A stretch of 40,664 nt of DNA. Source: Entrophospora sp. SA101. Its lineage: Eukaryota; Glomeromycota; Glomeromycetes; Entrophosporales; Entrophosporaceae. Made by a program: the position numbers and the translations under genes. The notes under the pieces are model-generated. The model saw only the letters and a list, made by a program, of their open reading frames with translations, searched no databases and had not been told where the DNA came from. Shown piece after piece: positions 21,785 through 31,880 of the stretch. The stretch is from the NCBI GenBank assembly GCA_958430865.1, contig CAUDNR010004288.1, positions 9,877 to 50,540 on the forward strand, read 5' to 3'. How positions within the stretch are numbered: the first letter of the stretch is position 1; every line of letters begins with the position of its first letter.

Positions 21785-22278
21785 AGACTATACTTTGCTC
21801 ATAGCTACATATACTTGACCAGACACAAACATATTTTCATCGATGTTGACGGTTGTATGTGGTAATGTCAATCCCTTGGATTTTGTGCATGATAAAAGCG
21901 AATTCATTCTATAGAGGAAATTGTCACCTTGATGCAGGCTTCCATTGATATCAAAGTAAGTGGTTTCTTTTTGCATAGTCACCTTTGTGATATTGCGAGT
22001 TGTCAGAAAGGCCACTTTGACATTTGAAGATCAGTCATTTTGGTTATCACGTCGATTGTCCCATCGCAAATTCCATGATCAAGCAACTTGTTGTTGAGAA
22101 ACATCACTTTTGCATCTTTTTGTAGAATGAAATGCTTGGAGAGGTTTGTGTGGTAGTTGAAGTGAAAATCTTTACTTTGATTCTGATTGAGAATGTTGTG
22201 GTTGATCGTGTCTGCTGCAGCTGAAACAAATGGGCCAAAGATCTCTTCACCGAGAGGTAATTTTTTACAAATCAGCTA
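21785..22278 (-). pseudogene. Pif1-like helicase C-terminal fragment (Helitron-type)
   Basis: On the minus strand the fragment opens near 22278 with LICKKLPLGEEIFGPFV and continues with LNQNQSKDFHFNYHTNLSKHF, DAKVMFLNNKLLDHGICDGT and IDVITKM. A frameshift near 22020 leads to KVAFLTTRNITKV and LTLPHTTVNIDENMFVSGQ followed by VYVAMSK. The last block is the conserved Pif1/RecD-type C-terminal motif (SQGLTLPH...GQAYVALSR). The HKxQG part survives only in another frame (FAFIMHKIQG), so a second shift pair lies near 21890. The N-terminal Walker motifs are absent. Such Pif1 pieces usually derive from Helitrons or from multicopy fungal Pif1 genes. Confidence 0.8.
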
Positions 22279-23160
22279 GTTAAATTTTTCTAATGAGATA
22301 AATGTAAGTGTAACGTCTGCTATTATTTAATTTAAAAAGAGTTGGCTCATTTAGTTGCAATTAATCATCATTACTTTGGGTATAATAAATTTTAATTTTT
22401 TTTTGGCGTGAAAGTCAGAACTTTAATTTAGATTATTACCATAAATAATAAGTGCAAGAAAACTTTAGTCATAAACAATCGATTGGTTCAAAGAAATTGT
22501 TAATTCAAATTCCAGTGAAGCATTAATTATCATAAACGCGTCCTTTAGTTATTATTATTATTATATTAATATGTAATTTTGCATGAAAATCAATCTTTGG
22601 CTCTTTTATTACTGATTTTTATTTATTTATTCTTTATTTTCCATTTTTTATTAGATGATAATGGGTGGAAGGGTTGAAACGGGTTGTTGTGGATGAGAAG
22701 GCTCATGAAAAAATGCGGGTAAGCGTATTTATATATATGTTTCGAATTTAATAAAATAGTGATGACAATAAATAAAATAAAAAAACACGTTGCATTCTCA
22801 GTTGTAAATTTGGTATATAATCAAAAAAAAAAAGTAATGATCTTTATCATGTTAACCAACCATTAAAACCAAACAAATATCTATTTGCTTGGAAAAATGA
22901 GTTTATTGTTTGTATGATAAATGATAAGAGACGTTTATCACATAAATGAATAATTTCTTTTTTTTGAAATTTATCACAATTAGGCTTGAAAGGCAGAGAT
23001 TTTTAAAGCTCATTTAAGCAAAGTGGAGAAGAAATGATTTGAAACTTGTAAAAACCTCAGATTTCTAAAAAGAGGTTCAAAAAAAAAATAATCAGCGAAT
23101 GATTATCACTCTCTAAACAAAAAAGGATAACGCAGCGTAGCACTAACTAGTTTCTTTCTT
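22279..23160. other. No confident gene; one exon-like island
   Basis: AT-rich. 22650-22720 is GC-richer and bounded by an acceptor-like TTTTTATTAG and a donor-like GGGTAAGCG. One frame reads GLKRVVVDEKAHEKMR but has a stop just upstream. It may be an orphan exon. Nothing else seen. Confidence 0.35.
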
Positions 23161-23168
23161 ACACTGAA

Positions 23169-23177
23169 TATAAAAAG
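23169..23177 (+). promoter_or_regulatory. TATA-like box upstream of the BTB gene
   Basis: TATAAAAAG lies 131 bases before the BTB start codon, a plausible distance for a fungal core promoter with a leader of about 100 bases. Confidence 0.45.
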
Positions 23178-23307
23178 GCTTGCTTGCATATTCTCTGCTA
23201 AAGTCTCGTTAAGGAATGTAATTGAATCGTCCCGTCAAGGTGATACCGCATTTAAATAATGGTGATCAATTCAAAAAAAAAAGGAATTCTAAACGATTAA
23301 TTTAAAA

Positions 23308-24336
23308 ATGGATTCAACTAACTTTGAAATTTATTTTAATGAAAATGAAAAATTATTAAATACAGAAGATTTCTATGATGTAAAAATTTGTGTTGGTATA
23401 GAACCAAATATTAAAGAAGTTCATGCACATTCATCAATTATATGCGCTCATTGTCCTTTTTTTCGAGATGCATTAATGAATGCAAAAAAAGAAAATGGAT
23501 ATTATATTATTCAGAAAGCAAATTTTAATGAATTGGCCTTTAAGACAATACTAAAGTAGGTTTATTATATTGTTAATAATGACTTTACCATTTGTTTATT
23601 TTTTTAATTTAATGATAATATCAATAATATTGTTATTGTTTTATATTTAAAAGGTTTTTATATACTTGTAAAATTGAATTAGATGAGTTTAATGGAGCAG
23701 ATGTATTGCAATTATTGATTTCAGCTGATGAGTTTGGCCTTGAACCATTTTACAAACACACATTAAAGTACTTTATTAAAAATCATGAGAATTACATTAA
23801 AGAAAATACAATTAAAGTTCTAAGATCAATCTACTCTAATGGAGAAAAATTTAAGGAATTGAAAAATATTTATCTTAAAAAATTTTGTGATTCTAGTGAT
23901 AATTTATTTGGGTCAAGTGAATTTGAATTATTGGAAAAATCAATTTTATTAGCTATATTTGAAAGAGATGATTTTTATGTTGATAGAACAATTATTTGGG
24001 AAAGTATTCTTAAATGGGGACTAGCCAAACATCCAGAAATTAATGATATTAATCATGTTAATCTTTGGACAAAACAAAATTTTGCTGATTTAGGAAATAC
24101 TTTAAAAGAACTAATTTCTTTGATTCGATTCCAGGATATCTCTAATGAGGATTTTCGTTACAAAATTTTGCCTTTTAAGAAACTTTTTCCAAAGGATTTA
24201 CGGGAAAATCTTTTAGATTATTATTTACTTCCTGATAAACAACAAACTTTGAATTTATCACCATCAACACCTGCAACTGCTGCGACAGAGTCCACCAAAA
24301 GTTCTGAAACAAATATTATTCTCTCATCTCAACAAA
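23308..24336 (+). CDS. BTB-BACK protein, TLDc part separated
   Basis: BTB domains dimerise and recruit Cullin3; BACK domains extend that adaptor surface. Exon 1 (23308-23555) carries the BTB start: LLNTEDFYDVKICVG, EVHAHSSIICAHCPFFRDAL. A 98 nt intron (23556-23653) follows. Exon 2 continues FLYTCKIELDEFNGADVLQL and LISADEFGLEPF, then the BACK domain (FELLEKSILLAIFERDD, WESILKWGLA, LISLIRFQDIS, DFRYKILPFKKLFPKDLR). After it comes a Ser/Thr linker (SPSTPATAATESTKSSETN). A donor (AAAGTATGT) at 24336 probably ends exon 2; otherwise the frame runs through AATC repeats to 24455. In this expanded family a TLDc domain normally follows. Here only a TLDc scrap appears at 25610, beyond another gene. About 310 residues are visible, so the gene may be truncated. 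Confidence 0.8.
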
Positions 24337-24388
24337 GTATGTTTTTTTTTTTATGTAAAAATGAATTCATTTCATTAACTATTAATTT

Positions 24389-24428
<40 letters not shown>
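24389..24428. repeat. AATC microsatellite
   Basis: Ten consecutive AATC units in the presumed second intron of the BTB gene. If unspliced they encode INQSINQS repeats. Confidence 0.95.
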
Positions 24429-24433
<5 letters not shown>

Positions 24434-24487
24434 TTTATTTATTTTGGTTGATTAATAATCAATTCATACTTACAAATACAAAATACC

Positions 24488-25459
24488 ATGTACAAAACAG
24501 ATGTTATTTGCAAGAATACTTGTGATGCAACATTAAAAGATTTAGGCATGCAATATCACAAAAAACCGGACAAATGTCATGCAGGCATACATGCAGCATT
24601 AGGTGATACTGAAGGTTTACTGTGGCATATTCAGCAAGGATCCGGTATAGAAGACATGTATGATTTCATGGACCTAAAAAAAGAAAAACTAGTAATCATC
24701 ACATCCAGGTATTGTCCAAGAAGGAGCATTATCAAGATGTTTGAATGTTTGAAGCATTGTAATGCAGATTTTCATGTAACTTCAACCAAAACACTCAAAA
24801 CTGCTTTACACATGTTATCTGAAAACATCAATATGATGAAGAAACCTTCTAAAGATAGTATTGCAAGCAAATATGTTATTCGGGCAATTAATATTTTGAC
24901 AAAGTTGGGGTGCGATGTCAATGCACTGGATATCAAATCAAGAACAGTGTTGTCTTATTATTTGGAAGAATCCCATGAACACAATCTCAAAATACCAATA
25001 ATAAATGCCTTATTGAAAAATAAAGCAGATCCAAACCTGCCAACTGATGTCAACAACACATTATCAGGCGATCATTTCCATGCACCGAACTCATTATTTT
25101 TAGCAATTAGATCTAATTGGCCAGGCACTTGTTTAGAGCTGTTGGTTGATAAGAATGTGAATATGACAGCAATCGATAAAGAAAATAACACAGTATTATC
25201 ATTAGCAGCAAAATTGCAACATATTGAGCAAATAAGATGGTTGTTGGAGAATGTTTACGAACTTAGTGAGCCACATCAGATTAAGTTGGCAATAAAGAGA
25301 TGTATTGGATTTAATAGTAAAGAGAAAAAATTGTTAAATGAATGGGAAAATAATTCAGCAAAACGTAAAGAGGTTCAAGCTAAACATGCAAAAAAGCAGT
25401 TTGATAGCAAAAAAAGGCAACTTAATTATTTGGTTAATTATAATTGGGCTCCAAAATAA
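24488..25459 (+). CDS. Ankyrin-repeat protein, 323 aa, intronless
   Basis: A single exon encodes 323 residues. The start region (KCHAGIHAALGDTEGLLWHI) is an ankyrin-type helix pair. Further repeat-like stretches are STKTLKTALHMLSENIN, AINILTKLGCDVNALDIKSR then TVLSYYLEE, INALLKNKADPNLPTDVN, and CLELLVDKNVNMTAIDKENN then TVLSLAAKLQHIEQIRWLLE. These match the GxTPLHxAA...LLxxGADxN pattern in relaxed form, about six repeats. The C-terminus is strongly basic and charged (SKEKKLLNEWENNSAKRKEV). Ankyrin arrays bind other proteins; no enzymatic domain is seen. It lies between the BTB-BACK exons and the TLDc scrap. Its lack of introns contrasts with its neighbours. It may be an independent gene that arrived by insertion, or the BTB gene may have broken around it. 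The frame is fully open. Confidence 0.85.
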   Translation: MYKTDVICKNTCDATLKDLGMQYHKKPDKCHAGIHAALGDTEGLLWHIQQGSGIEDMYDFMDLKKEKLVIITSRYCPRRSIIKMFECLKHCNADFHVTSTKTLKTALHMLSENINMMKKPSKDSIASKYVIRAINILTKLGCDVNALDIKSRTVLSYYLEESHEHNLKIPIINALLKNKADPNLPTDVNNTLSGDHFHAPNSLFLAIRSNWPGTCLELLVDKNVNMTAIDKENNTVLSLAAKLQHIEQIRWLLENVYELSEPHQIKLAIKRCIGFNSKEKKLLNEWENNSAKRKEVQAKHAKKQFDSKKRQLNYLVNYNWAPK

Positions 25460-25609
25460 TTTTCAACCTTGTACATTTATTTTATTTATTATTTATTTCA
25501 TAGAACATATTTTTATATGATTTATTTATGTTTTTCTCTCAATAAATATCATTACAATTTGAGTATTTTGTGAATAAGAAATTTAAAATATTAAATGTCA
25601 TATTGGATG

Positions 25610-25808
25610 CGTTTTATAGTGAAGATACATCTACTGAAACACCCCAACCTTCCTCTACAAACAAGACAATTACCAAAAATGTGATAACATCAACAAAACC
25701 CTTGTAGTTGGTAAAATACAGAATTCAGAGCAAATGGTTGGTGGTTATAATCCACTTGATTGGAATGGAGGAAGAAGTGGAAATTGGATACCTAAGTATA
25801 CTATATAA
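25610..25808 (+). pseudogene. Orphan TLDc-domain fragment
   Basis: After a Ser/Thr linker-like stretch (EDTSTETPQPSSTNK), the frame CDNINKTLVVGKIQNSEQM then VGGYNPLDWNG appears at about 25680-25770 and stops at 25808. The core VGGYNPLDW is a hallmark of TLDc domains in fungal BTB-TLDc proteins. The N-terminal half of the domain and its downstream part are missing. It is probably the displaced end of the BTB-BACK gene at 23308 or of a sister copy. Confidence 0.7.
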
Positions 25809-26074
25809 GTTTTATATTTAACATACGTAATAGAAATCATAAACATGCAGTTTGGGGTCATTCTTATAATAGTAAAGGTGTTGAATAGTGACGTTCTTTT
25901 TTTCATACAGATGATTGGATTTATATACTTGCAATACCATCAAGATATATCAAAGCCAATTTAATGAATTGGAAGTTTTTCAAATAAATATTTATATGTA
26001 TATTATTTATTATTATTATTCAATTGCAGCACATGTGATTTTCATTTTATTCTCACCAACAAAAAAATTTTTCA
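25809..26074. other. No gene seen between BTB-family fragments
   Basis: AT-rich. A short piece after an acceptor-like CATACAG at 25905 reads DDWIYILAIPSRYIKANL but is not a recognised TLDc motif. Confidence 0.35.
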
Positions 26075-26545
26075 AAAATGAAAGATGTTGATGTTCATCA
26101 AAGAGTTCGTGCACATACATCTATTATATCTACTCACTGTCCATTTCTAGCAATGCAACAAAAGAAAATGGAAATTACATTTGTTGAGAATGCTAATATT
26201 TATTGAATATATGGATTTATAGATTTAATTATACGTAAAATTGATTTTGACTTGCAGCAGATCAACTTGGTCTAGGGATAAATGATGAAATTTATATAAA
26301 AGACATGCGGCAAAACTTAAGGAGTTGAAGAATGTCTATTTTTGTGAAAATCATTGTAAAGACCAATCAATTCTATTAGAAATTCTCAAAAGAAGTAATT
26401 TTTATGTTGATGAGATGGTTATTTGAAAGAACGGGGATTGAAAGAATCAATAATATCGACGTGGAGATTGGTCATCACAAAGTTTTGTTGATTTGGATAG
26501 CACATCAAAAGAATCTCTTTCTTTAATAAGATTTCAGGATATCTC
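26075..26545 (+). pseudogene. Second BTB-BACK pseudogene
   Basis: Begins MKDVDVHQRVRAHTSIISTH then CPFLAMQQKK, clearly parallel to the DVKICVG...VHAHSSIICAHCPF region of the gene at 23308. It then loses much of the BTB domain, resumes with ADQLGLGIND, and in shifting frames shows LLEILKRSNFYVDEMVIW and ESLSLIRFQDIS, parallel to the BACK domain. Several stops, deletions and frameshifts are present. It ends abruptly at FQDIS, directly before GGTTCGGTTTCG repeats. A decayed tandem paralogue of the intact BTB-BACK gene. Confidence 0.8.
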
Positions 26546-27129
26546 GGTTCGGTTTCGATTTCTAAAAAGTCAAACCGAATAATTTCGGCTCGGAACTTTA
26601 TGCTAGAGACTACTTGGTCTCTGGTATTCTAATTTTTGCACTTTGATTATTAATCTCTAATAAACTTATTATAGCAACCGGTTGTCCTGGTTAGACGAGT
26701 TTTTTCTGGAGGCATAGACTTAATTATTCTCAAAGGCATTGTAGTTTAGAACTTGAAACAATACGAGTTTCATGTGTTTAAAAGTTGGTGGAGACGATGA
26801 GCTTGTTATGAATTTTATATATGAATTGAAAAAAATAGGGTTCCTATTTGAATAAGGTTTACTTGAATTGTTTATTTTATTCGTTATGAATAATAATAAA
26901 ATGAATAATTTGAATTAATAATAATAATTGCCCTAAAACCAGAACGTTTATTAAGAAATTGGATCAACGTGGAATCATTACAAAAAAAAATTTCCAAATA
27001 GTGAACAATTATTTGTTTGAGTGAAGGAATAATTGATAATATATTTATTAATAATAGATGAATAATTTGTGTACTAACAAATAGTTTTTCAAAACTTGTT
27101 AGAAATATTTATATTTTTTTTTTTAAAAT
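26546..27129. other. No gene; TTCGGTTT inverted repeat at 26545-26600
   Basis: GGTTCGGTTTCG near 26544 is followed by AAACCGAATAATTTCGGCTC, a short imperfect hairpin-forming inverted repeat. The rest is AT-rich. 26860-26935 has an ATT/AATAAT run like that of the repeat at 20160. Confidence 0.45.
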
Positions 27130-27414
27130 AAAAAATAAAAATTAAAAAAATTGAAATTAAAATTAAAAAAATTTTTTTTTTTTTTACTACTACTACTGTT
27201 ATATTATTATTATTTTTATATTTTAATCATGTTATATCTTCATTTTTTTTGTTACTTCATCTTCCAGGTTAGTCATTGCTCTAGTAATCATTTTTTATTA
27301 AAAAAAAAAATTCATCAAATTCTTTTATATAATCAAATGTGTTCTGTGGAAACACTTTATGAATGAATGACAGCAATCACTACCACTATTCTTTATAAAA
27401 AACTAGAGTCATGA

Positions 27415-27415
<1 letters not shown>

Positions 27416-27470
<55 letters not shown>
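27416..27470. repeat. TTA/ATT microsatellite
   Basis: About 18 TTA units at the 3' side of the minus-strand His/Pro-rich remnant in unit A. It encodes poly-Asn on the minus strand. Confidence 0.95.
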
Positions 27471-27471
<1 letters not shown>

Positions 27472-27881
27472 TACTATTGCCTCCATTGTTGTTGGTGATG
27501 GTGCGTCGACTTAGCTCTCTTATTAATTGTTGTTTTTGGTGGTGTTCCCTCCTCGCCAACCTCCTATCCCTCCCCAATTTTAACATCTCCCTCGACCTGT
27601 CGAAGGAGAGTGGTGATGATGGTGATGAGCGCGACGAGGAGGAAGAGGAGAATGGTGATGAGAAAGAGCGTGGTGTTGATGAGATGATCACGGTGGTGAT
27701 GGTGATGGGGAAGGCGTGTCAACAACAATAGGAGCTTCTCTGTTACATGTATATTAAAATTATAAGAAAATAATTAGTCGACAATAGTAATTATAATCAA
27801 TAAAATATAATTTTTTTAGATTTTGTAAGTGTTCGTTCGCAATGTTTGTTAATTGATTGATTACCTTGTTCCAGCTGCCAT
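27466..27881 (-). pseudogene. His/Pro/Ser-rich cassette gene, unit A copy (nonsense)
   Basis: Same structure as the intact copy in unit C. The ATG at 27881 gives MAAGTR, and an intron begins GTAATCAATC and ends TACATGTAACAG. Exon 2 reads EAPIVVDTPSPSPSPP and then meets TGA where unit C has TCA. In the continuing frame the remains read SSHQHHALSHHHSPLPPRRA. Another frame retains SREMLKLGRDRRLARREH then QQLIRELSRR, matching the conserved C-terminal block of B and C. It runs into the TTA microsatellite. A nonsense codon and a frameshift make it a pseudogene. Confidence 0.6.
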
Positions 27882-27995
27882 AATTATATTATTATTGTTG
27901 TTGTTGTTGTTCTCTCACTTCTCCTTGGTTGTGCTGGAGAGAGGATTTTCCGGATCAGTTTTGTTGTTGGCGATAATCCTTCCATTGTTGCTCAC

Positions 27996-28041
27996 ACTCC
28001 TTTAGTTTAAAATATATATACATCTTCCTAACTAAAGGAGT
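27996..28041. repeat. Short inverted repeat ACTCCTTTAGTT
   Basis: ACTCCTTTAGTT at 27996-28007 and its exact complement AACTAAAGGAGT at 28030-28041. Unit B has a longer version, with CACACTCCTTTAGTT near 32707 and AACTAAAGGTGTGTG near 32779, about 90 bp overall. It looks like a small MITE that has lost internal sequence in unit A. It lies upstream of the His/Pro-rich gene. Confidence 0.65.
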
Positions 28042-28043
28042 AT

Positions 28044-28274
28044 GTGGCGGATTACGGCGATGTTGGTGACGATGATGATGAGGAGAGGAGGATGATGATG
28101 ATGATGAGAGGAAGAGAGAGAATTGATGTTGACGATATTGATGATGTTAATTTTAATGTCGAGGAGAAAATGAATGCGAAAGAGAGTGTCTACAATACAT
28201 ATATTAAAAAGAATAATAACGAATTAATTAATTGGCAATTGTATGTAATAAAATATAATATTTTGGTTTTGTAA
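28044..28274 (+). CDS. Acidic Asp/Glu-rich ORF in unit A
   Basis: A 76-residue plus-strand frame: MADYGDVGDDDDEERR, a Met run from ATG repeats, RGRERIDVDDIDDVNFNVEE, and a polar tail. In unit B the same order of residues is found (EDYSDVGDNDEEEE, RIDVDDTDDVNFNVEE), but an indel and a longer ATG microsatellite split it between frames. The DVNFNVEEK region is similar in both, so it may be a real exon. Alternatively it is conserved only because the units are recent duplicates. Confidence 0.3.
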   Translation: MADYGDVGDDDDEERRMMMMMRGRERIDVDDIDDVNFNVEEKMNAKESVYNTYIKKNNNELINWQLYVIKYNILVL

Positions 28275-28999
28275 GTGTTCGTAATTTTTAATTAATTGAT
28301 TGATTACCTAGAGCTTTTCATCATTATTTTTATTATTAGTGTTTTTATTTGTAGTTGTAATGTGTATGAAGAAAAAGACAGTGGTATTTCATTGTGATTA
28401 TTATTATTATTATTATTATTTTGTATGAAGCAAAAGACACTGGTATTTATATAAGATTTCATGGGAATATTATTTTTTTTTAATCGTCATTTTAGATTTA
28501 AAAAAAAAATTAAATAATTTCATTAATATTCAATTCACATGTTAATTGATTAAAAAAAAAAAATAATAAAAACTGATATCATCTTTTTTATTTAAGCGAT
28601 GTAATCTTGTTATATCATTTTGTTTATTTGTATCGTAATTCAGATTATTTACAATGCACGACTCCCCCCGCTTTACCATAAAAGGTGGCGATTTGATGAC
28701 GTGATTTCATTGATATTCAATTCGTACTTGCTATTACATAAAAAAACATATTATAAAGATTTCATTGATACTCAACTCACCATTATTATTTCATAAAAGA
28801 AAAATTAAAGTGAAATGTATCAATCAAATAATCTACCCAGTTCTGGTTACAATTTTAATTATTCTATTATAGGGGATCACATGTACCAAAATAGGACCCA
28901 AAATTATTGTTTTTGTACTACCATAATATATTTTTGTTTTCTTGCCATGTCCATATCATTATCAAGAAATAATGTATATCTGATGATGATGTTAACCGA

Positions 29000-29011
29000 T
29001 TAGCCGGCTAA
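29000..29011. repeat. Palindrome TTAGCCGGCTAA (unit A)
   Basis: A perfect 12 bp palindrome within GATGTTAACCGATTAGCCGG, with further TTAGCCGG and GTTA words to 29075. Unit B has a one-base variant at 33905-33916. It is related to the start of the repeat at 19931 and to the phrase at 8191. Confidence 0.6.
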
Positions 29012-29547
29012 TCTGTTAATATCAAGCCATTTATTAGCATTAATCTGTTAAACTATTTATTAGCCGGATATGCTGTTATTACAGTTTATTTAGTGAAATG
29101 AGTCGTTGGAAAAATGACCTGCCGGGGTAACCAGTCTCTTTTGTACTACTAACTTACACTGATTAAAAATTTAATAACGGTTAGTAGTTTTTTTACTTTA
29201 CCAAACGATTATTTAATTAATTAATTATTATTCACCTACAGCAAAAATAGCCTAGTCATTGACTAAACTTTATTGGTATCGTATATATATATATAGATCC
29301 TTTAATTTTTCAAAAATGGAAGTGCGACACAAATTGTAGTATAGAAAGTTGTGATTTCATTTTGTTGATGTGTTTGTCATATTACCATCAAGACCTATGT
29401 TAACTCAAAATTGATGCCTATATTCAAGTCAACCCATCATTATCATTGCCAACACAATAAATATCTTCATGAACATGAAAAGTATATAGAGAAAGCACTT
29501 ACAAAATATCATAGCATTCACATCCAAAAATTATTACTACATCTTGG

Positions 29548-30027
29548 GTGGTGCATATGGCTATTATTGTAACAAATCTATGTCCCAACATGTCAACAAT
29601 ACCACGTAATGGTGCATTGAATCCAAAAATCTTTGATGATGAGTTGATTATGAAACATCTCAATGACCGATTTATCACAAATTTTGGTATCTCTTATTGG
29701 ATGGAGACAAATCATCCAATGATTGATATGGTTACTAATTATCTCGCCTCTTTAAGTGATAGTCCTGTAGAAATCATTCACTGCATTATTCGACGACGTA
29801 CGGCTAAATTTTTCATTCCACAACAACCGCAAAAAGAGGCACGTTTTATTTTTCAGCGTCCAGAGGATAATACTTTTCGACAACACCTCACAGTCTTTAT
29901 CACGATCAACACCACTATCAAAACAAATTTGAAAAATGAAGACATCGTAATTGGCATCGTGGTCCAGAAAGTTCATCATGGTGTCATTTCCTTGATCACC
30001 TTAGTTCTAGCGCAGATTAATAAATAA
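29548..30027 (+). CDS. Cassette ORF of unit A, 159 aa, unknown family
   Basis: A plus-strand frame of 159 residues with protein-like composition: MVHMAIIVTNLCPNMSTIPR, FDDELIMKHLNDRFITNFGI, MIDMVTNYLASLSDSPVEII, HCIIRRRTAKFFIPQQPQK, ARFIFQRPEDNTFRQHL, and IVIGIVVQKVHHGVISLI. No signal peptide, membrane span or recognised motif. The unit B copy differs by a 3-nt and a 9-nt in-frame deletion before one frameshifting base. In-frame indels suggest that selection kept the frame for a time. A TATA-like run (29283-29296) lies about 250 bases upstream. It could be an exon of a longer gene; the upstream stretch 29380-29550 is also partly open. Confidence 0.4.
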   Translation: MVHMAIIVTNLCPNMSTIPRNGALNPKIFDDELIMKHLNDRFITNFGISYWMETNHPMIDMVTNYLASLSDSPVEIIHCIIRRRTAKFFIPQQPQKEARFIFQRPEDNTFRQHLTVFITINTTIKTNLKNEDIVIGIVVQKVHHGVISLITLVLAQINK

Positions 30028-30749
30028 ACTTAAAGAAAGAGAAAGTATTATTAATCAAATAATTTTTGATGTGGTCAATATAATGAAGATTGCTCACTAC
30101 AATGTTTGCAATCAATCTTGCTCTCACTCTCCCCAAAAATCCAGTCCAATTCCAATCTAATTATCATATATCAACAGATATTTTTCATTGCCGTTTATAA
30201 TATGTAGAAGAATTAAATAATGTGGAGTTTTTTTTTTAACAAATATCTTAATCGTCAATGCTTTGAGATCTCGTATATATATATATATATATGTAAAGAT
30301 TTTATTCTCCATCAAAAAGTTTTGGATAAATTTATTACAATTCTAAAGTATGGATTTCAATTTAAAACGACTAGCCCAACAGAACATGTTTTGAAAATGC
30401 TTCATCTATCAAAAAATTATTATAGCCCTTACTTTGTTTTGATATTTGACACATGATCAGTCCTATACTCAAAGTCATCTCAGACATCACAGAATAATGC
30501 ATTGTTTATTATATTATTAATCCACAATAAATCTAATAGAAAAATAGATCAAATGTAATGTTATTGAATTGTGTAATTTATACTTATAGATAATCCTATA
30601 TTATTGTCTTATTTAGCGACAGTGAAAACTGTTTCATACCCACTTCTGATCTGCAAAATGGTTTTCATTAGTAGCGAAGGTTACTTACTACTATACAAAA
30701 TATTATAACGTACTCTTGTTTCCTGATACAGCAACGTTACCTTTTTCCA

Positions 30750-31172
30750 CTATGGAACCATATTACGTTGTCTCACTGATGCAGTAAAATTGACGTTCAT
30801 GTCATAATGATTTAGAGATTCTTCGTCCCAATCACAAACCACTTTTAACTTGCTCTCCTTTTGTTCACTAAATTGGATCGCCAAGTAAGACCATGTGAAA
30901 TTAACTTTGGAAACCAAATTGATAAAAATCAACGAGCTTTGAAATCTAGCGCAATAGAAAACATCCACTTCAATTGTAACAAAGAGCTCCTTAAACATCA
31001 TTTCCAAAAAATTAGCATTAAATCTAACATATTAAGTTTAAGTGTTAAATCTCCTTTACCGCCTCGGTAGTAAAGAGACTCTAGTTGTCCTTGGAACATT
31101 TACAGATTCCTCAATAAAGAATCCAGAATGTAATTTAATAAAGTTCAGAGATCTATTACGCGTCCTAAACAT
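30750..31172 (-). CDS. Cassette gene of unit A, two exons (tentative), about 128 aa
   Basis: On the minus strand, ATG at 31172 starts MFRTRNRSLNFIKLHSGFFI and EESVNVPRTTRVSLLPR. A 36 nt segment (31059-31024) begins GTAAAG and ends TTAG. Removing it joins the frame to RFNANFLEMMFKELFVTIEV, then VNFTWSYLAIQFSEQKESK, CDWDEESLNHYD and NVNFTASVRQRNMVP before the stop at 30750. 36 nt is very short for an intron, so the pieces may instead be two separate frames. Unit B keeps both pieces open over 40 and 85 codons with mostly amino-acid substitutions, but its donor is AT instead of GT. Alternating hydrophobic and charged residues suggest a beta-rich fold. No family recognised. Confidence 0.4.
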
Positions 31173-31880
31173 TACATACTATGTGTTGCGTAGCGTGTGC
31201 ATTTCATAGGTTCAGATTAACCTTTCTACAAAAAAGAAATTAATATAATGCAAACAGTAGTTCAGCTTTAGAGCCAACGATATCAGCAACATTTGAGGCG
31301 TTGTTGAAATAAGATATCCATATTCTACTAACAATCATATGTGATGGTAGTTTTTGTAAAAAAAACTATCTGTAAAGTGTTAATAATAGGGTTAAATTGC
31401 TATATAAGAAAGTAAAAGGCCTTTTCCTCTAACGAGTTTCAATTTTAATCATTTTTGATGTTAAAAAGTAAATAAGATCTCTTCTCTCTCACACATCACT
31501 AACAAAACTTGAAAGTGAGAAGATATTCCTTGAAATGGTATAAATCAAGTCGTTTTTAATAAAATTCATGTTATTGTTATCTTGATATGATAGTAATTAA
31601 CTAATATATGACTATTATTATTTAAGAAATGGTTACAATAGTAAATTTATAAATCACATTTCAGATGAAATTATATATATATTATTTATTAAAAATTAAA
31701 ATTCAGGTCCCAAATTAAAAAAATTAAAAAAATTAAAAAAAAAATTAACATTATATAAATTTTTTATTTATTAAATTAAAAAATTAAAAAATTAAAAAAA
31801 ATTAAAATTTTTACTATTACTACTACTACTACTACTACTACTATTATTATTATTTATTATTTTTTTATTTATTATAGCCC

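Larger units (their letters stand above)
27130..31690. repeat. Tandem unit A of a roughly 4.7 kb cassette
   Basis: Unit A aligns with unit B (31691-36440) over nearly its whole length. Anchors include ACATGTATATTAAAA with AATTAGTCG (27746 against 32467), ATGGTGCATTGAATCC (29609 against 34477), and TTACGCGTCCTAA (31157 against 35922). Offsets are 4,721 to about 4,870 bp. A third, shortened unit C follows. Each unit begins in an A/T-rich tract and an ATT/ACT microsatellite. Boundaries are approximate. Confidence 0.85.

Noticed and set aside
29752..29979. 75-codon minus-strand frame antisense to the cassette ORF, similar in unit B
   Set aside because: The unit B copy diverges at its start, and the plus-strand frame is longer and more protein-like; probably an antisense shadow.
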